A DNA stretch of 32,088 nucleotides from Actinomycetota bacterium. Its GTDB lineage: Bacteria > Actinomycetota > Actinomycetes > Nanopelagicales > Nanopelagicaceae. Below, piece after piece: positions 23,937 through 31,223 of this stretch (positions are counted from its first letter, which is position 1; each line of letters begins with the position of its first letter). The notes beneath the pieces are model-generated. The model was not told where the DNA came from, did no database searches, and saw only the letters and a list, made by a program, of their open reading frames with translations. The stretch lies in contig PLXJ01000041.1 in the NCBI GenBank assembly GCA_003151395.1, forward strand, positions 18,783 through 50,870. The letters are read 5' to 3'. Position numbers and translations under genes: made by a program.

Positions 23937-25298
23937 TTAAGCCGTTAACTTTGGAACTATTTGAGAAATTACTTGCTTTTGAGCCGCATCCAAAGCCTGC
24001 TTCACTGTCGCTTTGCCCTCAAGCGCCTTTGTCAGATTGCTACAGACAATGGTTCCAAACTCAGGATCATGATCCACAAATCCAAGACCACCATCAAGTG
24101 CCATTGGAGTAATTGGGACGCTTGGAGGAGTAAGGAATCCGCTGATCCAAGGTAGACCCTTGACATATGCCTTGTAGGCAGGTAGCGCAGCTAGCTCTGG
24201 ATATGGAGGAATGAAGTCGAGGCAGCGAATCGTGAGATCCAACATGTTCTCTGGCTTCAAAATCCATGTTACGAATTCCTGAGCGTTAGCAGCATTCGCT
24301 CCAGCCTTGTTGATCGTGATTGGGTGAACGCGAGAAGCGGCCTTATGAGATCCTGGAACTGGAACGCTTCGAAGTTGCGCATAAGTCTTTGCATTGCTGG
24401 CTTTGATGGTGTTAACAGCTGCTGATACTGCAATCCATCCACCAATACGACCGCTTGACTCTAAAGCAAGGGCTGCCGCATTGTTGATGCCTTGAGGCAT
24501 TGAGGTTTTGTACAACTGGAGCCATGTTTCGATCGCTTTAACGTTCGCTGCTGAGTTAACAGTTGGCTTATTACCGACTGCCCAGACGCCGTTATTTGAT
24601 GAAACCCAACTCTGCAGGTTGAACCAGAAATCGCCTTCTTCAGCCATGATGTGAGGCATAAAGAAGCCATAACTTGCTGGCTTTTTGGTCATCTTGGCGC
24701 TGTTTGCAAGCAAATCTGCATACGTCTTAGGTGGTTTTAGCCCAGCTTTTGTGTAGACAGATTGGTTGTACAAATAACCTTCGTTAACGGTAACGATGCT
24801 CACGCCGTGAAAAACACCGGAAGAATCCGTAATATATTTATGAAGGTCCTTGTTTGGATGTACTCCTGCAGCGGCGATGCTAGCTGTCAAAGGATTTAGA
24901 TATCCGCCTTTGAAAAGCCGTGCTGCCAAAGTTGGTGTACACATCATCAAATCGTCGGTGAGGGTGCCAGCCTGAAGGCCGGTAATTACATTCTGTTCGT
25001 AGCTTGCAAAAGGCCAACCGCCGAAGCTAATTTGGGTGGTGGTGCTCTGTGCATTGAACTTGTCAAACATTGCGTGCCAAGCTTCTTTACGACCTGGCTC
25101 GTAGTCCATCCAACTGGTGATCTTGATTTGGACTGGACCTGCAGCACGTGCTGCTGAGGTGCCAAGAACAGTTCCAGCTCCTGCGGAAGCTACTCCTGCT
25201 CCTGCAACCGCTGCGCCCTTAATAAAACTGCGGCGCCCAAATCCTTTTTCTTGATCAACTTCAGAGAGAACTTTGACTGAGGTTTTCTTCTTACCCAC
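23937..25298 (-). CDS. Sugar ABC transporter substrate-binding protein with TAT signal
   Basis: A 453-residue family 1 solute-binding protein. The twin-arginine signal FGRRSFIKG near residues 20-28 is followed by a small-residue hydrophobic stretch and an SAARAAG cleavage region; there is no lipobox cysteine. The mature part (ITSWMDYEPGRKEAW) and the conserved WILKPEN segment fit MalE-like sugar binders. The start is GTG at 25298 after AAGGGAAG. It heads the operon of two permeases and a UlaG-like hydrolase. TAT export means it folds in the cytoplasm, perhaps with its ligand bound. The sugar is unknown. Confidence 0.93.
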   Translation of the reverse strand: MGKKKTSVKVLSEVDQEKGFGRRSFIKGAAVAGAGVASAGAGTVLGTSAARAAGPVQIKITSWMDYEPGRKEAWHAMFDKFNAQSTTTQISFGGWPFASYEQNVITGLQAGTLTDDLMMCTPTLAARLFKGGYLNPLTASIAAAGVHPNKDLHKYITDSSGVFHGVSIVTVNEGYLYNQSVYTKAGLKPPKTYADLLANSAKMTKKPASYGFFMPHIMAEEGDFWFNLQSWVSSNNGVWAVGNKPTVNSAANVKAIETWLQLYKTSMPQGINNAAALALESSGRIGGWIAVSAAVNTIKASNAKTYAQLRSVPVPGSHKAASRVHPITINKAGANAANAQEFVTWILKPENMLDLTIRCLDFIPPYPELAALPAYKAYVKGLPWISGFLTPPSVPITPMALDGGLGFVDHDPEFGTIVCSNLTKALEGKATVKQALDAAQKQVISQIVPKLTA

Positions 25299-25321
25299 AA
25301 TACTTCCCTTCGGTTCGGTCT

Positions 25322-25350
25322 GGTTGATTGTCTACTGTCTGTAGTCAACC
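25322..25350. promoter_or_regulatory. Interrupted inverted repeat, candidate operator of the sugar importer
   Basis: GGTTGA (25322-25327) pairs with TCAACC (25345-25350), and CTAC (25332-25335) pairs with GTAG (25341-25344) inside it. It lies between the predicted promoter at 25360-25387 and the GTG at 25298, where a repressor could block transcript start. The minus-strand half TTGACTAC resembles the palindrome at 16050-16068, so a shared regulator is possible but weakly supported. Confidence 0.45.
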
Positions 25351-25359
25351 ATTTGTAGC

Positions 25360-25387
25360 AAAGTACTGTATTTGGACCATAAGTCAA
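25360..25387 (-). promoter_or_regulatory. Predicted promoter of the CUT1 importer operon
   Basis: On the minus strand TTGACT (25387-25382) is followed after 16 bases by TACTTT (25365-25360), a TAnnnT -10. Transcription would begin near 25353, just before the inverted repeat at 25322-25350. The 138-base gap to the KduD-like gene holds nothing else that I can see. Confidence 0.5.
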
Positions 25388-25436
25388 GACACATTTGCGT
25401 AACGTTTTTGTTGCAATGCATCCCCAGGTTGTGGAG

Positions 25437-26195
25437 TTAATTGGCCAAGAAACCGCCGTCCACCGCCAGTACAACCCCACTGACATAGTCCGAAGCCGGA
25501 GCTGCTAAAAATACCGCCGCGCCTGCCAGGTCAGCAGGTTGCCCCCATCGACCAGCCGGAATTCGAGAGGTTAAATAAGCGAAACGCTGTGGATTCTGTC
25601 TTACTGCGGCATTTATATTGGTATCGATAAACCCAGGTGCAATTGCATTTACGGTGATGCCCAAGGGAAGTAATTCGTTCGACATTCCTCGAGTCAGCCC
25701 CGAGATCGCCGACTTGGACGCGGTATAACTGATCACGTTTGCCCCACCTAGGAAACTCCACATGGAGGCAATGAAAATGATTTTTCCATAGCCTCTTTTA
25801 ACCATGCCTTGCGAAACCGTCCTTGCAATTAAAAACGGCGCAGTGAGATCCACTTCCACAGTTTCATCCCACTGATCATCTGTATGTTCCAGAAAAGGAC
25901 CACGATTAGCTACACCCGAGTTATTGACCAGAATTTCAATTTGAAGGTGCTCGACTTCTTTACAGACCGCAATAGTTTCGGCGCGGCTTTTGAAATCACA
26001 TTTAATACTCGTAAAATTTCTTCCAAGTTTCCTGACTACTTGCTCAATCTCGCTATCAGGTTCAATTCTGGAACTAATAGTGATGATATCCGCGCCGTGT
26101 TCCGCCAGCGCTTGTGCTATTGCGAAACCGATTCCTGTTCGCGCACCAGTGACGAGTGCGGTCTTACCCGTTAAATCGAATGAATCTTTAGCCAT
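25437..26195 (-). CDS. kduD: KduD-like short-chain dehydrogenase (2-keto-3-deoxygluconate 5-dehydrogenase type)
   Basis: A 252-residue SDR. It has TGARTGIG, NNSG, IASMWSFLGG, the active-site SYTASKS and the end RIPAGRWGQPADL, SDYVSGVVLAVDGGFLA. These blocks match E. coli KduD closely (IPAGRWG-P-DL, ASDYV-G---AVDGG-LA), an enzyme that interconverts 2-keto-3-deoxygluconate and its 5-keto form in uronate catabolism. The start has AGGAGAG upstream. It diverges from the 2-hydroxyacid dehydrogenase at 26256. A gluconate 5-dehydrogenase is the main alternative. Confidence 0.85.
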   Translation of the reverse strand: MAKDSFDLTGKTALVTGARTGIGFAIAQALAEHGADIITISSRIEPDSEIEQVVRKLGRNFTSIKCDFKSRAETIAVCKEVEHLQIEILVNNSGVANRGPFLEHTDDQWDETVEVDLTAPFLIARTVSQGMVKRGYGKIIFIASMWSFLGGANVISYTASKSAISGLTRGMSNELLPLGITVNAIAPGFIDTNINAAVRQNPQRFAYLTSRIPAGRWGQPADLAGAAVFLAAPASDYVSGVVLAVDGGFLAN

Positions 26196-26205
26196 GGCTC
26201 TCCTC

Positions 26206-26238
26206 TTGACTCCCTTTCGATTATCGTTAACAATTAAC
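26206..26238. promoter_or_regulatory. Divergent promoter region with palindrome GTTAACAATTAAC
   Basis: On the plus strand TTGACT (26206-26211) is followed after 16-17 bases by TAACAAT (26228-26234), a candidate promoter for the 2-hydroxyacid dehydrogenase. The -10 overlaps the inverted repeat GTTAA-CAA-TTAAC (26226-26238), a likely repressor site. On the minus strand GATAAT overlaps the same site and could be the -10 of the KduD-like gene. Confidence 0.4.
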
Positions 26239-26255
26239 AGCAGAGGCTATGGCAG

Positions 26256-27191
26256 ATGTTCACCGAAATCAAGAGTCAGAGTCTTACCGTTTGGTGCCAG
26301 TGGGACGATCTTGAAATCCCTCAAAATATTCAATTAGTAAATTCGCCACTCGCGAGTATGAGCGCATCGCAACGCGATGAAATTCAAGTCTATGTGCCGC
26401 AATATATGGGTGGACGACAAGCCCTAGCTCATATCCCCGAATTGAAGAATGTATCGCTCGTTCAACTCTTGATGGCTGGGTATGAAGACGCACTCGAGTT
26501 TATGCGTGAGGGAATTACCCTGTGCAACGCAACAGGTGTCCACAACGACTCGACGGCAGAACTCGCTGTAGCGCTCACCCTGTCCTCCTTGCGAGGAATA
26601 CCAGACTTTGTCCGGAACCAAGAAACCGGAATTTGGGGACACCAGCGCTACCGATCACTCTCCGAAAAAACAGTTGGAATCGTTGGTTATGGCTCAATTG
26701 GAAAGAGCCTGGAGCACTTACTTTCTAATTTTCCGATCAAGATCCACAGGTTCGCCCGCACCGCCAGAGAGGGCGTCCATGCCCTTCAGGAGTTGAATAG
26801 TTATCTTCCGCAATTAGATGTCATTATTTTGCTGATACCGCTCAATAGCGACACAGAAAAGCTCATTGATGCAACTAGATTGAAGTTGATGAAGAATGGC
26901 GCGCTCTTAGTTAATGTTGCCCGCGGGGGCATTGTCGACACGACTGCACTTGTCAATGAACTTGCAACTGGAAGAATCTCTGCAGCCCTCGACGTGACCG
27001 ATCCAGAACCATTGCCCGCCGATCATCCTTTATGGAATCTAAGGAACTGCTTGATTTCACCCCATGTGGGAGGAGACAGCGGTGCCTTTAAAAAACGCGG
27101 CAGGCGTTTAGTCGAAGAACAGTTGCAGAGATTAAGTAATGGCGTTAATTTGGTTAATGTTATTAATTGGAAGGAAATTCAGCGACCATGA
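26256..27191 (+). CDS. D-2-hydroxyacid dehydrogenase family protein
   Basis: A 311-residue NAD(P)-dependent D-2-hydroxyacid dehydrogenase, complete. The Rossmann motif GIVGYGSIG is at 141-149 and the catalytic triad is R223 (NVARGG), E251 (DPEP) and H270 (SPHVGG). It resembles the phosphoglycerate dehydrogenase-like group but is short at the N-terminus, as in glyoxylate/hydroxypyruvate reductase relatives. AGAGG precedes the ATG. Its stop overlaps the start of the FMN oxidase by ATGA, so the two are co-translated and may act on opposite stereoisomers or opposite directions of a 2-keto/2-hydroxy acid step. Confidence 0.92.
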   Translation: MFTEIKSQSLTVWCQWDDLEIPQNIQLVNSPLASMSASQRDEIQVYVPQYMGGRQALAHIPELKNVSLVQLLMAGYEDALEFMREGITLCNATGVHNDSTAELAVALTLSSLRGIPDFVRNQETGIWGHQRYRSLSEKTVGIVGYGSIGKSLEHLLSNFPIKIHRFARTAREGVHALQELNSYLPQLDVIILLIPLNSDTEKLIDATRLKLMKNGALLVNVARGGIVDTTALVNELATGRISAALDVTDPEPLPADHPLWNLRNCLISPHVGGDSGAFKKRGRRLVEEQLQRLSNGVNLVNVINWKEIQRP

Positions 27192-28411
27192 TCAAGTCAG
27201 GGATGGCTAAACGATTTGCTTTCTATAAACAAGTATTTCGATTTAAGAAACCAGCTTTCAACCCCAAGGAGCGCCGGCTCAAAGAGGCAATCACGATTTA
27301 TGACCTCAGACTCCTCGCCAGAAAACGAACCCCTCAATCAGCTTTTGATTACACAGATGGCGGCGCGGATTCTGAAGTAACCCTAAAACGGAATCGTCAG
27401 TCCTACGAAGATATTGAATTTCAACCTCGTGTTCTGAAGGACGTCACATCGATCCACCTTGAAACCCAGATGCTCGGCAAACTGTCCAGACTTCCACTCG
27501 GCATCGCACCTACTGGCTTCACCCGAATGATGCACTCGGACGGTGAAGCGGCAGGTTCACAAGCAGCTGAAGCCAGAGGAATCCCCTTCACACTTTCAAC
27601 AATGGGAACGACTTCGATCGAGGACGTTGCCCGACTAGCGCCAACCGGTCGTAATTGGTTTCAGCTCTACATTTGGAAAGATAGAGACCGAAGTACCGAA
27701 TTAATTAATCGAGCCAAAGTAGCCGGATTCGATACTTTGGTTGTCACGGTAGATGCTCAAGTGGCCGGGAACAGATTGAGGGATGTGAGAAACGGATTAA
27801 CCGTCCCACCGACCCTCAACGCCAAATCCCTCGCGGATGCAATCCCTCGAGTTAGCTGGTGGTGGGATCTGCTTACAAAGGAACCCTTGGAGTTTGCCTC
27901 ATTACTTTCATGGCAGGGCACGGTTGCGGATTTGATGAACACCATGTTTGATCCAAGTGTCACTTTTAAAGATTTTGAGTGGCTTCGAAATGAGTGGGAT
28001 GGAAAGATCGTCGTTAAAGGAATCCAGAACGTTAAAGATGCCAGATTAGCTGTGAACGCCGGCGCGGACGCTGTAATCCTCTCCAACCACGGCGGTCGGC
28101 AATTAGATCGCGCCCCCGCTCCCCTTTACCTACTTGAAGATACCGTTAGAGAGATTGGCAAAGATGCCGAAGTTCACGTTGATGGCGGCATCATGCATGG
28201 CTCTGATGTCATTACCGCGATTGCTCTGGGAGCTAAATTTACCTGGATCGGTCGCGCCTACCTTTATGGATTAATGGCGGGCGGTCGCGATGGAGTTGAA
28301 CGCACCTTAGACATTTTGGAAAGCCAGATGACGCGCACAATGAAACTGCTCGGAGTGAATTCTCTAGAGGAACTCACACCCGACGTAATCAAATTCCTCA
28401 ATAAAAACTAG
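27188..28411 (+). CDS. FMN-dependent alpha-hydroxy-acid oxidase/dehydrogenase (LldD-like)
   Basis: A 407-residue FMN TIM-barrel enzyme oxidising L-2-hydroxy acids such as L-lactate or glycolate. Visible family features are DYTDGGADSEVTL, GIAPTGF, FQLYIWKDR, VTVDAQVAGNRLRD, the FMN-binding lysine in VVKGIQ, and the active-site SNHGGRQLD followed by HVDGGI. I chose ATG at 27188, which overlaps the preceding stop (ATGA) and has AAGGAA upstream; a TTG reading from 27167 adds only seven atypical residues. The N-terminal basic segment is longer than in E. coli LldD. Membrane association through that segment is possible. Confidence 0.92.
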   Translation: MIKSGMAKRFAFYKQVFRFKKPAFNPKERRLKEAITIYDLRLLARKRTPQSAFDYTDGGADSEVTLKRNRQSYEDIEFQPRVLKDVTSIHLETQMLGKLSRLPLGIAPTGFTRMMHSDGEAAGSQAAEARGIPFTLSTMGTTSIEDVARLAPTGRNWFQLYIWKDRDRSTELINRAKVAGFDTLVVTVDAQVAGNRLRDVRNGLTVPPTLNAKSLADAIPRVSWWWDLLTKEPLEFASLLSWQGTVADLMNTMFDPSVTFKDFEWLRNEWDGKIVVKGIQNVKDARLAVNAGADAVILSNHGGRQLDRAPAPLYLLEDTVREIGKDAEVHVDGGIMHGSDVITAIALGAKFTWIGRAYLYGLMAGGRDGVERTLDILESQMTRTMKLLGVNSLEELTPDVIKFLNKN

Positions 28412-28428
28412 CGATGGGGCTATCGGCC

Positions 28429-29055
28429 TCACTCTTCAGCAGAAATCTCGATCACTCCCGTCGCGCGATCACTGGTTCGCTCAATGAGCTTGGCGTTAGC
28501 CTCATCTGTGCCCATCGCCCAATCGCGAGCCGCTGAGGCACTTTTGCCATATCTAATATGGCGCTCAATAAGGCGTTGTAAGCGAGTTTCATCAGCTAAT
28601 TCAAGGTAATAACTTTGATCAAGAAACTCCGCCACTTTATCCCAACCAAAATCAGTTGATAGCAAGTAATTTCCTTCAACAACAACTACTCGCGCCGCTG
28701 CAGGGACAACTCCTTCGTCCTCGATGGACGCTTCAAGGTCGCGATGGAAGATTGGGAAGTGAATATCGGCTTTAGCGCTTTTCACTGCACGCAAAAGTGC
28801 TGCAAACCGGATCCGATCAAATGTATCAGGTGCACCTTTACGATCTCTAGCACCCATTGCTTCCAAAGTCTGGTTGCTCAGGTGATAACCATCTAATGAA
28901 ATAATGGAGACCTCATCCCCCGGAAAACGTTCCTTTATTCTTTCAACCAGCGTTGATTTCCCGACGCCTGGTTTTCCAACAATTCCGATGAGAACCCGTG
29001 GACCATCGCCCACCAACAACTGATCGATATTCTCTAAAAAATCATTAACTTTCAA
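28429..29055 (-). CDS. P-loop kinase of the uridine kinase/fructokinase (YggC/FrcK-like) family
   Basis: A 208-residue P-loop kinase. Walker A GKPGVGKST is at 27-35, followed by ISLDGYHLSNQTLE and GAPDTFD, which are typical of the nucleoside/sugar kinase family that includes YggC and actinobacterial fructose kinases; VVVEGNYLL is the Walker B region. The start is probably TTG at 29055, weakly supported; no better in-frame start is evident. It lies 20 bases after the AGE-family isomerase. A kinase for the ketose that the isomerase produces is a sensible inference. Uridine or pantothenate kinase are alternatives. Confidence 0.8.
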   Translation of the reverse strand: MKVNDFLENIDQLLVGDGPRVLIGIVGKPGVGKSTLVERIKERFPGDEVSIISLDGYHLSNQTLEAMGARDRKGAPDTFDRIRFAALLRAVKSAKADIHFPIFHRDLEASIEDEGVVPAAARVVVVEGNYLLSTDFGWDKVAEFLDQSYYLELADETRLQRLIERHIRYGKSASAARDWAMGTDEANAKLIERTSDRATGVIEISAEE

Positions 29056-29075
29056 GGCATGGCGCTATCTTCAAC

Positions 29076-30323
29076 TTAAATCACTACCCCAACAAAACTT
29101 GGTTTAAACGGATACATAGTCAACAAGCAAGCGTTAAAAGCGTGATAAACATCTGGTTTACCCGGCCAAGTCGTATCAATCACAGCTTGATTTGGATCGA
29201 GTTCGTGAAACCATGACCCAAATTCATAATCCAACATATTGTCGAGAGCATATTTCCACCATGCATTGAAGTCTTCTATGTACTTTGCATCGTGCGTCGT
29301 AATCCAGAGTGAATAAGCTGCCATAATTGCCTCACACACAACCCAGGCCATTCGGGATCTGACTACCGGTGTCTTCTGCCAATCCATTGTGTAAATGAAT
29401 CCGTCAGTTCCATCCGCGGACCATCCAGCCTTCTTGGCCAATTCGTATAGATTGATTGCATCCGGCAAAGTCCATGCCACTTCTGCCGAATCACTAGAAT
29501 TCTGAACTCCAACCTGAATCACTAAACGCGACCATTCAAATAGATGTCCGATGGTTACCCCATACGGGCAGAACGGATCTGCGGGCTTATCCCTGTTGAA
29601 CTCAAGGTCAGGTTTCCACTGCGAATCAAAGTGTTCTGGAAGCATCCAGGAATTTGATTTAGCAAATCCGTCAACCACTTTCTTTGAAACTTCTAGCGCA
29701 CGCGCCCGATACTTTTGATCTTTCGTTACATCAAAAGCCGCAATAAAGGCTTCTACCCCGTGCATATTTGCATTGACTCCTCGGTAGGAGTCGCATTTTG
29801 TAAATTCTCTATCCCAGGAGTTATTCAACATCCCGTACTCAGCATCCCAGAAATAGGTATCAATAACACCATCGATCAATTCCAAAAGTTCATCCGCTTT
29901 CGGGTGCTTACATGCCTTTGCAGTACTCGCCGCAAGCAAGACAAAGGCATGACCGTAAGCCAACTTAGTTGCGTCTACGGGCTTGTTTAAGTAATCAACC
30001 GAGTTGAAAAATCCTGAATTCTCAACATCCAAAAAGACGTCAAATAAAGCATCCATACCAACGTTTACCTGTTCAAGAGAATCCGAAAGTCCCAACAGAT
30101 ATGCCAGACCAAAGACCTGAATCATTCGACATTGCACATACAGCTCCCGTGGATGAGTGCGATCGACAACTCCGTCAAGCCCTAAATATCCAAATCCCCC
30201 CTCCTCGACCACTGAATTTCTTGCGAAATCAAGGAGGCGAAGCGCTTCACCTCTAGAGAATTCCTCCCCAAAAATCGACAAACGCGTGGAATCTAAAAAG
30301 TTTACTAGCGATGTTAGAGACAT
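29076..30323 (-). CDS. AGE-family sugar epimerase/isomerase (YihS/mannose isomerase-like)
   Basis: A 415-residue alpha6/alpha6-barrel enzyme of the N-acylglucosamine 2-epimerase family. Candidate catalytic histidines are H188 (VNANMHGVEA), H260 (GVTIGHLFEWSRL) and the one in KPDVYHAFNA near the C-terminus, with R59 or R66 early. The pattern fits YihS and D-mannose isomerases, which interconvert aldoses and ketoses, more than N-acetylglucosamine 2-epimerase. With the following kinase it may run mannose to fructose to a phosphate. A TACAAT box six bases before the ATG suggests a leaderless transcript; GGAG is 13 bases away, too far for good initiation. Confidence 0.9.
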   Translation of the reverse strand: MSLTSLVNFLDSTRLSIFGEEFSRGEALRLLDFARNSVVEEGGFGYLGLDGVVDRTHPRELYVQCRMIQVFGLAYLLGLSDSLEQVNVGMDALFDVFLDVENSGFFNSVDYLNKPVDATKLAYGHAFVLLAASTAKACKHPKADELLELIDGVIDTYFWDAEYGMLNNSWDREFTKCDSYRGVNANMHGVEAFIAAFDVTKDQKYRARALEVSKKVVDGFAKSNSWMLPEHFDSQWKPDLEFNRDKPADPFCPYGVTIGHLFEWSRLVIQVGVQNSSDSAEVAWTLPDAINLYELAKKAGWSADGTDGFIYTMDWQKTPVVRSRMAWVVCEAIMAAYSLWITTHDAKYIEDFNAWWKYALDNMLDYEFGSWFHELDPNQAVIDTTWPGKPDVYHAFNACLLTMYPFKPSFVGVVI

Positions 30324-30329
30324 TTAATA

Positions 30330-30335
30330 ATTGTA
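30330..30335 (-). promoter_or_regulatory. -10 box of a probable leaderless promoter for the AGE isomerase
   Basis: On the minus strand TACAAT is followed by exactly six bases (TATTAA) and the ATG at 30323. That spacing would place the transcript start on the start codon. The gene is only 34 bases after the ArsR stop, so it may also be read from the upstream operon. Confidence 0.5.
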
Positions 30336-30357
30336 ACTCCATATTTCAATGAGGAGG

Positions 30358-30669
30358 CTAATCGCTTTCGACCACGCTGCGCAATGCTTCAAGCCGCTGG
30401 TCCCATCGACGTTCAATGTCCAGAATAAAAGCCTTCCCCTCGTCGAACCGTTTTTGATTGAGACTCACTCTGGTATCCCTTCCCTTGGTCTCCAACATCA
30501 CCAACCGCGAATCCACCAATATTTGAAGATGTTTTCTTGCTCCTTGACGACTGATATCAAGGCCAGAGGTGACCGTGTTGATTGTGTAAGGCTTTCCAGT
30601 AGAAAGTCTTTTAATTATTTCCAGGCGATTTGGATCACCAAGCGCTCGGAAAAGTTCAACAACGGCCAC
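30358..30669 (-). CDS. ArsR-family HTH transcriptional regulator
   Basis: A 103-residue winged-helix regulator. ELFRALGDPNRLEIIKRL is the typical ArsR start, and ISRQGARKHLQILVDSRLV is the recognition helix and following wing region; no cysteine metal-site motif such as CxCxxC is visible. I chose GTG at 30669, six bases after the SRPBCC stop, because the longer TTG reading from 30717 overlaps that gene and adds atypical residues. ArsR/SRPBCC pairs are common, with the ArsR protein autoregulating the pair. The perfect palindrome at 31182-31203 is its likely operator. Confidence 0.88.
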   Translation of the reverse strand: MAVVELFRALGDPNRLEIIKRLSTGKPYTINTVTSGLDISRQGARKHLQILVDSRLVMLETKGRDTRVSLNQKRFDEGKAFILDIERRWDQRLEALRSVVESD

Positions 30670-30674
30670 GTGAA

Positions 30675-31115
30675 TTACTTCAACAAAGTTGAAAGACGAT
30701 CGAACATGTAATCCCAACCACCGCTATTTTGATCGTGAGTAGTTGACGCGAAATCGGCCGGGAGGGATGCAAATCCTGACTCTTTAACGGTCACTTTTGT
30801 ATTTTCACCCAGCGCCTCAACATGAAACTCGATAAGGGTGTTCGGAAGTTCCATTACGTGCTTCTCTTCTAAGCCATCTGGCCCTGGTGCCCAGCGAAAG
30901 GCAAAATAACTGTTTGGATTTGCCGCTACAACTATTACTCGACGTCGCCTTTGGCCGTCCATAAATGTAAAGGTGGGCTCTTGCCCTACTTCTAAACTGC
31001 CGCCTTCAACCGCCTCAGGAAACCACTTGATGATCTCGGAGGGATCAGTCATGGCTTGATAAACCCGCTCTTGGGTGGCCTTAACCGTAATTTCTCGAAC
31101 TATCGCGTCTTGCAT
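30675..31115 (-). CDS. SRPBCC (AHSA1-like) domain protein
   Basis: A 146-residue START/Bet v1-like domain: VREITVKATQERVYQAMTDP begins the family pattern, followed by IIKWFPEAVEGGSLEVGQ and the C-terminal helix GGWDYMFDRLSTLLK. These small proteins bind hydrophobic ligands; the function is usually unknown. I chose ATG at 31115, with AAAAGGAAGGAAG upstream; a longer reading to 31232 runs across the promoter. It is translated just before an ArsR regulator, the usual partner. Confidence 0.9.
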   Translation of the reverse strand: MQDAIVREITVKATQERVYQAMTDPSEIIKWFPEAVEGGSLEVGQEPTFTFMDGQRRRRVIVVAANPNSYFAFRWAPGPDGLEEKHVMELPNTLIEFHVEALGENTKVTVKESGFASLPADFASTTHDQNSGGWDYMFDRLSTLLK

Positions 31116-31177
31116 GCTTGTCTTCCTTCCTTTTAGGGGCTGATCCGCCCACTTCCAGGAAGGTACTCCTAATTTAA

Positions 31178-31203
31178 ATAATATGCAACCATTTAGTTGC
31201 ATA
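31178..31203 (-). promoter_or_regulatory. Promoter with perfect 8-base-arm operator for the SRPBCC/ArsR pair
   Basis: TATGCAAC (31182-31189) and GTTGCATA (31196-31203) form a perfect inverted repeat with six bases between. It overlaps the minus-strand -10 TATTAT (31183-31178) and would fill the promoter spacer, an autorepression layout typical of ArsR proteins. It also lies about 20 bases upstream of the divergent TMEM175-like gene, so both could be regulated. Confidence 0.6.
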
Positions 31204-31211
31204 AAAAGTGC

Positions 31212-31217
31212 TACCTT
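31212..31217 (+). promoter_or_regulatory. -10 box of a probable leaderless promoter for the TMEM175-like gene
   Basis: TACCTT is followed by exactly six bases and GTG at 31224, and no ribosome site is visible. No good -35 stands at 17 bases. The spacing is the same as at 16073-16085 and 30335-30323. Confidence 0.45.
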
Positions 31218-31223
31218 CGCCGT

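Noticed and set aside
29076-30323. Sulfoquinovose (YihS) pathway
   Set aside because: The isomerase resembles YihS, but none of the other sulfoquinovose genes are present and the neighbouring kinase is not PfkB-like, so a simple aldose/ketose step is more likely.
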